Assembly (NCBI GenBank): GCA_007694015.1
Contig: RECO01000269.1
Coordinates: 1 to 64,000, forward strand
From: Geminicoccaceae bacterium
GTDB taxonomy: Bacteria; Pseudomonadota; Alphaproteobacteria; Geminicoccales; Geminicoccaceae
Length of the DNA: 64,000 nucleotides
Reading direction: 5' to 3'
The notes under the pieces are model-generated. The model did not search any database, was not told the origin of the DNA, and saw nothing but the letters and a program-made list of their open reading frames with translations. Positions 38,779 through 46,351 of this stretch are shown in pieces. The first letter of the stretch is position 1, and the number at the start of each line of letters is the position of its first letter. The translations under genes and the position numbers were made by a program.

Positions 38779-39771
38779 TCAGATGCGCGCCAGATCGAGC
38801 GTGGACGGCGCGAACAGGTCCTCCAGCGCGAGCGGCCGGGCGGCCAGGCCCTGCTCGTGCGACCACCGCATCATCGCCTCCAGTTCACGCCGGTTGGCCT
38901 CAATGCCGTAGGGCCAGAAATCCTTGCCCATCAAGCCGATCAGGTCCTGCGTGTGGGCGTAGATCCAGGGGTGCATCACCCGCAGACAGCCGATTTCCTC
39001 GAGATCGGCGCGGGCCAGCCGGCGCGCTTCGACGAAGGCCTTGTACACGCTCACCGGCAGCCAGGGGTGGCGCTCGACGAGGTCGCGGCGGATGCCGATC
39101 AGGTGCATGATGGGAAACATCCGCGTGCGTTCGAAATACGCGCGCTCGGCCGCCACGTAGTCCGGAAACAACCGCCGCACGTGGGGCTCGCCCCGGACGA
39201 ACGACGACGGCGCCCGGGCCGTGACCAGGGCATCCAATTCGCCCGCGGCCAGCATGTCCACCAGCGTGCGGTCCGGCGGAATCCGCCGGCAGTCGATGTC
39301 GGGCGGGAGTTGCAGTGGGGCTCGCTCGCCGCGCCCGGTCTCTTCCTGGCCACCGCTGAACCACGTCACCGCCTGCGGCCGCACCCCATGTTCGTCCTGC
39401 AGGATGCCCCGGACCCAGAGACACGCGGTGAGCTGGTATTCCGGCAGACCGACCCGGCGGCCGGCGAGGTCCTCGGGCCGCTCGATGCCGGCATCGGCCC
39501 GCACGTAGATCGCCGAGTGGCGGAAGACCCGGGAGACGAACGCCGGGATGCCGACATAGGGGGACGCCCCGCGCGAGGCCATCATCATGTGGCTGGAGAA
39601 CGAGATCTCGCTGACGTCGAACTCGGCGAACTTGAAAGCGCGGTGGAAGGCTTCCTCGGCCTCCAGGTAGACATAGGTCGTGTCGGTGCCCTCGATCGGG
39701 ACACGACCGTCCCAGATCGCCCGGGTCCGGTCGTAGTTGCCACAGGCGACGGTCAGCGGCAGTCGCTTCAT
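38779..39771 (-). CDS. 4,5-dihydroxyphthalate decarboxylase-like protein (PBP2-like fold)
   Basis: LTVACGNYDRTRAIWDGRVPIEG, VSEISFSSHMMMASRG, YVGIPAFVSRVFRHSAIYV. Confidence 0.82.
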   Translation of the reverse strand: MKRLPLTVACGNYDRTRAIWDGRVPIEGTDTTYVYLEAEEAFHRAFKFAEFDVSEISFSSHMMMASRGASPYVGIPAFVSRVFRHSAIYVRADAGIERPEDLAGRRVGLPEYQLTACLWVRGILQDEHGVRPQAVTWFSGGQEETGRGERAPLQLPPDIDCRRIPPDRTLVDMLAAGELDALVTARAPSSFVRGEPHVRRLFPDYVAAERAYFERTRMFPIMHLIGIRRDLVERHPWLPVSVYKAFVEARRLARADLEEIGCLRVMHPWIYAHTQDLIGLMGKDFWPYGIEANRRELEAMMRWSHEQGLAARPLALEDLFAPSTLDLARI

Positions 39772-39843
39772 CGGATGCTTTCTCCACGCAAGAGCGGCCG
39801 GCGGAGGCGGTTGGCGTCGCCACCGGTTTGTTCTAGGCTTTTC

Positions 39844-39866
39844 TGGATACGAACATCCACCATGGA
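39844..39866 (+). promoter_or_regulatory. Candidate operator, TTGGATACR family (site D)
   Basis: TGGATACGAACATCCACCATGGAT between the Pht5-like gene and the ring-opening amidohydrolase. Confidence 0.5.
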
Positions 39867-39878
39867 TCGTCCACCGTC

Positions 39879-40949
39879 ATGGGCACACCCTACGAGACGC
39901 GGGTGGCGTGGTACCCCACCACCAGCCCTGGCGATACCGCCCCGCTCGAGGCTTTTCTCGATGACTTGCCGCTGCCACGGCTGCGCCGCCTGTTGGTGCT
40001 GGGCAAGACGGAAGGCACGGCGAGCGCCAACGATTTCGGCCGCGACTTCGCCCTGGCGGCACTCGGTCAAAGCCTCGCCGCCCGCGGTGGCGGCGATCTG
40101 GTCGCGCGCGCTACGGTCATCATGTCGATGGGAACGGAGGGCATCGCCACGCCGGGGCTCACCCTGCTCGCCGCACTCGACGGTGCGCCGGCGCCGGGGC
40201 TTGCCTTGGGTGCTGCGCGCAGCGCCCCCTTGCAGCCGGACCAGGTGACCGGACCGGACCACGTCGAAGCGGTGATTGCCGCGACCGAGGCCGCCCGCGC
40301 CGAAGCGGGACTGCACCCGGACGAGGTGGTCCTGGTCCTGGTGAAGAGCCCCGTGCTCACGCCCGAACGCGCCGCCCTGTTGCCGCGGGCGACCCGCCAG
40401 CGGGCCGCCAGTACCGCCGCCAGCCGGGCGGTTGCGGCCTTGGCCGTCGGTGTGGCCCTCGGCGAGGTGCCGCCCGAGCGGATCGAGGCCGCACTCGCCG
40501 GCGACGACGACGCGCACGCGCGGCGCTGCATGGCCTCCTCCGGCACGGAGACCCTGGCGGTGGAGGTTGCCGTCTTGGGCAATCGCGGCACCGGTGGGGT
40601 GCGGACCATCCACGGTGCCGTGCTGGGCGATCTGATCGACCGCCGCGCCGTGGTCCAATGCCTCCGGCAGGCGGGGCTCGCTTTCGATGCAGACGGCGTG
40701 CTCGTCGATGCGGCGCGCGTCCCGGCGGCGTTCTTCAAGGCGGGCTCGACCACCGACGGCCGGATGCGCGGCCTTCGGACGACGGTGGCGAGCTCGGAGG
40801 TCGCCCCGGACAAGCAGCTGCGCGCCGCCGCGAGCGGGTTCGTTGCGGGGCTGCTCGGCCACACCCGCACCTTCATCAGCGGGGGTGCCGAGGGGCAGGT
40901 GCCGCCCGGCGGGTCGTTGTTCGCCTGCATCGTGGAGGCGGACGGTTGA
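39879..40949 (+). CDS. Ring-opening amidohydrolase, cyanuric acid hydrolase/barbiturase (AtzD/Bar) family
   Basis: Three-fold Ser/Lys pattern: LGKTEGTASANDFGR + IMSMGTEG; LVKSPVLT + MASSGTETL; ASSEVAPDKQLRAAASG + ISGGAEGQVPPGG. Confidence 0.9.
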   Translation: MGTPYETRVAWYPTTSPGDTAPLEAFLDDLPLPRLRRLLVLGKTEGTASANDFGRDFALAALGQSLAARGGGDLVARATVIMSMGTEGIATPGLTLLAALDGAPAPGLALGAARSAPLQPDQVTGPDHVEAVIAATEAARAEAGLHPDEVVLVLVKSPVLTPERAALLPRATRQRAASTAASRAVAALAVGVALGEVPPERIEAALAGDDDAHARRCMASSGTETLAVEVAVLGNRGTGGVRTIHGAVLGDLIDRRAVVQCLRQAGLAFDADGVLVDAARVPAAFFKAGSTTDGRMRGLRTTVASSEVAPDKQLRAAASGFVAGLLGHTRTFISGGAEGQVPPGGSLFACIVEADG

Positions 40950-42277
40950 GCGCTGGTCTCGTCGCCCGAGCGAGGGAGCTCAGTGAACGGATCGACGCGC
41001 TCAACCCGCGCTTTCAGGCGTTTTCCCACCGCGCGCCCGACCTGCTCCGCCAAGCCGAGCGGCTGGAAGCGCTGCCGGCAGCGGGTGGCAAGCCTCTCCC
41101 GCTCCACGGTGTGGGCGTGACCCTCAAGGGCTGCATCCCGGTCGAAGGCTGGCCCTGGACCGAGGGGGCGGCCTTGTTTCGAGCGCGCGTTGCCGCTGCC
41201 GATGCGGCCATCGTCACCCGATTGCGGGCGGCGGGCGCGCTCCTGCTCGGCGCCACCACGCTCTCGGAACTCGCCATGTACGCGCCGGACAACCCGTTCG
41301 AGCCGATGGGCCTCAACCCGTGGGATCCGGAGCGGACCGCAGGCGGCTCCAGCACCGGTGCCGGCGTCGCCGCAGCGCTCGGGCTCGGCGAGGTGCATCT
41401 CGGCACGGACAGCGGCGGTTCGGTGCGCAATCCGGCTTGCCACTGCGGGGTGGTCGGTTTCATGCCGAGCCGCGGCCGGCTGCCGCCCGAGGGGCTGATC
41501 GAACGGACGCCGAGCCTGACGAGCGTCGGGCTGATTGCCCGCGACGTCGCCACCGTGGCGCGCGCCTATGCCGTGCTCGCGGAGGTGCCGTCCCTGGAGC
41601 AGCAGCCACCCCTGCACCTGCTCGTGCCGGAGGAACTGATCGAGGCGGCCTGCGACGATGGCACCCGCACCCTCTTCGAAGCCGCGACCGACCGGCTGCG
41701 GGCGGCGGGCGTGCGGCTCGACGTCGGTGTGATCGACGGCTGGCAGGACGGGGAAGCCGGGGCCGGTGTCGTGTCGCTCTACGAGGCCGCAGGCGCGCTG
41801 CAACCGTTCGAAGAAGCGGACCTCTCGCCGCGGCTCCAGGCCCGAAGGCGAGCCGGCCTCGCGCTCGCCCCCGAAGCGCTCGTGACGGCGCGGCTTGCCC
41901 GCGCGCGGTTCGCCCTGGCCTTGGACGACGCGCTTCGGGCCAGTGGGGCCGCCGCCGTCCTCACGCCGACCTGGCCCTTCGCCGCCCCGCCGATCCACGC
42001 CGAAACGGTGCAAGTGCACGGTCGCGATCGCCCCATCGATCCGCACCGCAATCTCTTCGTGCGGGCCGCCAATGCCGCCGACGCTGCGGCGCTCACCTTG
42101 CCGGCCGGTCGCTATCCGGGGCTGGGTGTGCCCTTCGGCGTGCAATTGATGGCGCCGCGCGGCCGTGACGCCGCGTTGTTGCGGCTCGCTCTCGACATCG
42201 AGCCCCACCTCGACCATCCGGGGACGCCACCACTGGTGACGTCTGCCAACCCCATCTCGAGGAACACACCCCCATGA
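40946..42277 (+). CDS. Amidase-signature family enzyme
   Basis: TTG start overlapping upstream stop; triad motifs GVTLKG, ERTAGGSSTGAG, GTDSGGSVRNPA. Confidence 0.9.
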   Translation: MSAGLVARARELSERIDALNPRFQAFSHRAPDLLRQAERLEALPAAGGKPLPLHGVGVTLKGCIPVEGWPWTEGAALFRARVAAADAAIVTRLRAAGALLLGATTLSELAMYAPDNPFEPMGLNPWDPERTAGGSSTGAGVAAALGLGEVHLGTDSGGSVRNPACHCGVVGFMPSRGRLPPEGLIERTPSLTSVGLIARDVATVARAYAVLAEVPSLEQQPPLHLLVPEELIEAACDDGTRTLFEAATDRLRAAGVRLDVGVIDGWQDGEAGAGVVSLYEAAGALQPFEEADLSPRLQARRRAGLALAPEALVTARLARARFALALDDALRASGAAAVLTPTWPFAAPPIHAETVQVHGRDRPIDPHRNLFVRAANAADAAALTLPAGRYPGLGVPFGVQLMAPRGRDAALLRLALDIEPHLDHPGTPPLVTSANPISRNTPP

Positions 42278-43689
42278 GCGTCGATCTGGTCATCAAAGGC
42301 GGGTGCATCGTCGGCGAGCGCGGCCGGATCCGCGCCGGGATCGCCGTCCATGCCGGCCGCATCGTGGCGATCGCCGACGACGACCTCTTGCCCCCGGCGA
42401 CCACGGTCGTCGACGCGACCGGTCTCCACCTGCTGCCGGGCGTCATCGACGTCCACGTCCACTTCCGCGAGCCCGGCATGGCGCACAAGGAGACCTGGAC
42501 GACCGGCTCGCGCGCGGCGGCCGCGGGCGGGGTGACCACCGTCTTCGACATGCCCAACACCGAGCCCCCGGTCGACACCGTGGCGCATCTGGAGCAGAAA
42601 CACGAACGGGCCCGGGAGCAGTCCCTGGTCGACTTCGGCCTCTACGGCCTCTTGGGCGAGCACAACCTCGACCAGCTGGCAGCCCTGGCCGAGGCCGGGG
42701 TGATCGGCTTCAAGCTGTTCTTGGGGAACACCACGGGCAACCTGCCCTGTCCGAGCGATGGGGCGGTGCGCGAAGGCTTCGAGATCCTGGCCGACCTTGG
42801 GCTGCGCTGCTCGATCCACGCCGAGAACTCGCCCATGCTCTTCTGGCGCGAGGCCCGCCTGCAGGCCGCCGGCCGCAACGATCCGCGCGCACATCTGGAG
42901 GCGCGCGACGACCTCGTTGCGGTGGAAGCCCTGAACCGGGCGTGCACCATCGCCGAGTGGACCGGGGCCAGGATCCACATCGTCCACGAAAGCACCTCGG
43001 CGAGCCTGCCCTACATCGCCTTCTTCAAGCAGCGCGGGGTCGACCTCACCGTCGAGACCCTGCCGCAATACCTGCTCTTGTCGATGGACGACGTCGAGGC
43101 GCCGAACGGGGCAGCCCTGCGCATGAACCCGCCGATCCGCGACGCGTTCCACCAGGCGCCGTTGTGGGAGGCGCTCACCTCCGGGCTGATCGACATGATC
43201 GCCACCGACCACGCGCCGCACGGGCCCGGCGAGAAGACCGGCGCGCGGATCTGGGACATCGCCTGCGGCCTGCTCGGTGTCGAAACCTCGCTGCCGCTGA
43301 TGTTGACCGAGGTCAACAACGGCCGGCTGACGCTGGAGGAGTACGTCCGGGCGAGTGCGGCCGCACCGGCGCGGGCCTTCGGCCTCTATGGCCGCAAGGG
43401 TGTGCTCCAAGTCGGCGCCGATGCCGATATCGTCGTGGTCGACCTCGAACGGCACGCGACGCTGAGTGCGGCGCGCCAGCACTCGCTCGACCGCCAATTC
43501 CCCTATGACGGGCGCCCGGTGCAGGGCGTGCCGGTGATGACGTTCGTCCGCGGCCGCCTGGTCGCGAAGGACGGGGAACCGGTCGAGACGGCCAGGGGCT
43601 GGGGCCGCATGGTGCGCCCGACCATGCCCGCACCGCGCCCGCGCAACGTCGAGCGCAGCCTGGCCCGCCTGACGCGGCCCTTGGGCTGA
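42274..43689 (+). CDS. Dihydroorotase/allantoinase/dihydropyrimidinase family cyclic amidohydrolase (canonical metal ligands)
   Basis: DVHVHFREPG, GFKLFLGNTTG, CSIHAENS, RIHIVHEST, ATDHAPH all present. Confidence 0.92.
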   Translation: MSVDLVIKGGCIVGERGRIRAGIAVHAGRIVAIADDDLLPPATTVVDATGLHLLPGVIDVHVHFREPGMAHKETWTTGSRAAAAGGVTTVFDMPNTEPPVDTVAHLEQKHERAREQSLVDFGLYGLLGEHNLDQLAALAEAGVIGFKLFLGNTTGNLPCPSDGAVREGFEILADLGLRCSIHAENSPMLFWREARLQAAGRNDPRAHLEARDDLVAVEALNRACTIAEWTGARIHIVHESTSASLPYIAFFKQRGVDLTVETLPQYLLLSMDDVEAPNGAALRMNPPIRDAFHQAPLWEALTSGLIDMIATDHAPHGPGEKTGARIWDIACGLLGVETSLPLMLTEVNNGRLTLEEYVRASAAAPARAFGLYGRKGVLQVGADADIVVVDLERHATLSAARQHSLDRQFPYDGRPVQGVPVMTFVRGRLVAKDGEPVETARGWGRMVRPTMPAPRPRNVERSLARLTRPLG

Positions 43690-43703
43690 GAAGGACGACC
43701 GCG

Positions 43704-45074
43704 ATGCCCGCCCGGTTGTGCATCCACGACGCCCTCTTGGTCACGCACGAGGCGGTCCGGCCGGGCGGCGTGGTCGTCGGCGACGACGGCCGGATCGAGG
43801 CCCTCCTCGCCGCGGGGGAGCGCGCGGCCGCGCGCGTCAGCGTGGATGCGCGCGGCCGGGCCCTCTTCGCAGGCTTCGTCGACGGCCATGTGCACATGCG
43901 CGATCCGGGTTTTCCCCATAAGGAAGACTTCGCGTCGGGTACCGCGGCCGCCGCCATTGGCGGGGTTACCACCGTTCTTTGCATGCCGAATACCAACCCG
44001 TCGCTCCGCGACCTCGACGGGCTCGCCGCCGCCGAGGCAGCGGCTCGGGGACGGGCCTTCGTCGATTACGGCTTCGAGGCCGCGGCCGGGCGGGACAATC
44101 TGGCCGCGCTGGAGCCCTTGTGGGCGGCGGGTGTGGTTTCCTTCGAGACGCAGTTTTCCGAGGCCGGCCCGGCCGATGTGCTCGACGACGACGCGGCGCT
44201 CGCGGCCGTACTGGGCGAAGTCGGTCGCCTCGGCGCCTTGCTCGGCGTCTATACCGGTGACCAGCGCGCGACCGCCAAGCGGATCGAGCTGTTCCGCACC
44301 GCCGGGCGCAGCGATCCGATGGCTTATGTCGAGGCGCGCCCGGTCGAATGGGAGGTGGCCGGATTGGAACGGCTGGTCCGTGTCGCCCGCACGACGCCGG
44401 CCCGCCTGCTCGCGCGCCAGGTTTCGAGCGCCGGTGGGCTCGGCGTGCTGGCGGCCGCTAAGCCGACCCTCGATCTCGCCATCGAGGTCACGCCCCACCA
44501 CCTGCACCTGGACGCGGCGGCCGTGGGCCGGCATGGGCGTTTCGCCCTGATGGCGCCCCCCTTGCGCTTCGAGCAGGACGTCGCCGCCGTCCGCACGGCC
44601 CTCGCCGTCGGCCTCGCGGACGTCGTCGGCTCCGACCACGCGCCCCATGCCCCGGCCGAAAAGGAGACGGCGGACCTCTGGCAGATGCCGGGCGGCACGC
44701 CCGGTCTCGACACCATCGTGCCGGCGGTGCTCGATCTGGCCGCGCGGGGCGTCATCTCGCTGGAGCGGGTGGCGGCGGTTCTGGGCGAGCGGCCGGCAGC
44801 ACTGTTCGGGCTCGCCGATCGCAAGGGCGTGCTGCGTCCGGGCGCCGACGGCGATCTGGTGCTGGTCGACCTGGCGGCGACGCGGACGGTTGGGCCGGGC
44901 GACATCCGCTCGCGCGCGGCGCAGGGACCCTTTACGGGCGTCACGCTCCGGGGCTGGCCGGTGCTGACGGTGCGCCGCGGCGAGGTGATCGCCGCCGACG
45001 GCAAATTGTGCGCCCGCACGCCGGCCGGGCAATGGCAACGGCGGCAACTGGCGGCTCAGGAGGACGCGCGATGA
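43704..45074 (+). CDS. Dihydroorotase-family amidohydrolase with altered metal-centre residues (paralog of 24072-25433)
   Basis: GHVHMRDPGFPHKEDF, GGVTTVLCMPNTNP, EVTPHHLHL, GSDHAPH; SFET replaces GFKL. Confidence 0.86.
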   Translation: MPARLCIHDALLVTHEAVRPGGVVVGDDGRIEALLAAGERAAARVSVDARGRALFAGFVDGHVHMRDPGFPHKEDFASGTAAAAIGGVTTVLCMPNTNPSLRDLDGLAAAEAAARGRAFVDYGFEAAAGRDNLAALEPLWAAGVVSFETQFSEAGPADVLDDDAALAAVLGEVGRLGALLGVYTGDQRATAKRIELFRTAGRSDPMAYVEARPVEWEVAGLERLVRVARTTPARLLARQVSSAGGLGVLAAAKPTLDLAIEVTPHHLHLDAAAVGRHGRFALMAPPLRFEQDVAAVRTALAVGLADVVGSDHAPHAPAEKETADLWQMPGGTPGLDTIVPAVLDLAARGVISLERVAAVLGERPAALFGLADRKGVLRPGADGDLVLVDLAATRTVGPGDIRSRAAQGPFTGVTLRGWPVLTVRRGEVIAADGKLCARTPAGQWQRRQLAAQEDAR

Positions 45075-45790
45075 GCTTTGGCAAGAAGGGCCGGCTGGGG
45101 CTCGTCGTCCCGGCCAACAACTCGGTGATCGAGCCCGAACTCTGGTCGGTGCTCCCGCCCGACACGGCCCTCTTCGCCACCCGGATCCTGGCGCGGGGCG
45201 ATCTCACCGTCAGCGCGGTAGAGGCGATGGAGGCGGAGGTGGACATGGCCGTCGAGCGGATCGCTGCCACCGACGTCGACGCCATCGGCTATTGCGACAT
45301 GGTGACCACCTTCATCATGGAGCGCGGCTGGAGCGAGCACCGCATGGAGGAGATCGCGGTCGCGGTCGGCCGGCCGACCTTTTCCGCCTGGACGGCACTG
45401 CGCGATGCGATGGCGGCCCTGGCGGTGCGGCGCATCGCGCTCGGCACGCCCTATCCGCGCGCCGTCCACGCCTTGGCGCCGCCGTTTTTCCAGAGCCACG
45501 GTCTGGAGGTGGTCGCCGACGCTACGCTGGACATTACGGCCATGCTCGACGTGCCCAAGGTCGACGCCGCAACGCTTGCCGCCTTCGCCGCACCGCTCGC
45601 GGCGGCCGAGGCCGACGCCTTGGTCCTGCTGGCGACCGATTTGCCGACCTTCGCCACCCTGGAGCAATTGGAGCAGGCCGCGGGCAAGCCCGTCTTGACC
45701 AGCAACCAGACGCTGCTCTGGGCTGGCTTGCGCGCCGTCGGGTGGCAGGGCGCGATCCCTGGCCTCGGCCGGCTGCTGCGGTCGATCTGA
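45071..45790 (+). CDS. Maleate cis-trans isomerase / arylmalonate decarboxylase-like (Asp/Glu racemase superfamily)
   Basis: GLVVPANNSVIEPEL, DAIGYCDMVTTF, LGTPYP, ALVLLATDLPTF; ATGA overlap with upstream gene. Confidence 0.85.
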   Translation: MSFGKKGRLGLVVPANNSVIEPELWSVLPPDTALFATRILARGDLTVSAVEAMEAEVDMAVERIAATDVDAIGYCDMVTTFIMERGWSEHRMEEIAVAVGRPTFSAWTALRDAMAALAVRRIALGTPYPRAVHALAPPFFQSHGLEVVADATLDITAMLDVPKVDAATLAAFAAPLAAAEADALVLLATDLPTFATLEQLEQAAGKPVLTSNQTLLWAGLRAVGWQGAIPGLGRLLRSI

Positions 45791-45798
45791 AGCCGGTT

Positions 45799-45840
45799 GA
45801 TGGGCGGGGTGCGGGATGGTCGAGCCTTTCGGAAAACGCT
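45799..45840. repeat. Truncated copy of the palindromic MITE-like element (copy 3)
   Basis: gatgggcggggtgcgggatggtcgagcctttcggaaaacgct resembles the reverse complement of the left half of copy 2. Confidence 0.7.
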
Positions 45841-46351
45841 CTGGCGCACAGGCGCACGAGCCCATGGTCGAGCCCACGGGCGGATGCACGCCAGCGGCGT
45901 TCGGGGGCGCACGTCCTCGCCACCGCAGCCAGCGACGACCTGCAGGAAGGCGAGCCCGGCCGCCACGCTGGTGAGGCCCGTCGCGTCGAAGACCGCCGCC
46001 ACAGAAGCCGTCGCCCCGAGGTCAACGATCTCAGGAACCCAACTTCGCGTCGATAAAATCTTTTAAAATCAGAATTGTACGGTGTAATTTTGATAATTTA
46101 GCTCATGACGAGCTGTGGTGCGAACGACGCCCTTGCCACCGGCTGGCCCCGGCCGCGTGCCGCGCATTCGCCTTGCCGCTGGCGCCCTGGCCCTGGTGCC
46201 CTATGTCGGGTTCTGCCAGCGGGTGCGTGCTGCTCGTGCCGCCCCTTCCTCCTGGAGCGGTGCGGCGCGCCACGGCTGGAGGGTGTGGGGTCCGAGCCCC
46301 GCACCTTCCCGCCCGCTCCCTGCTGCTCCGCCACCACGAAGGGTCGAAGCC

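Noticed and set aside
40067-42217. 716-aa minus-strand ORF opposite the ring-opening hydrolase and amidase
   Set aside because: Antisense artefact of high GC; the plus-strand genes have full catalytic motifs
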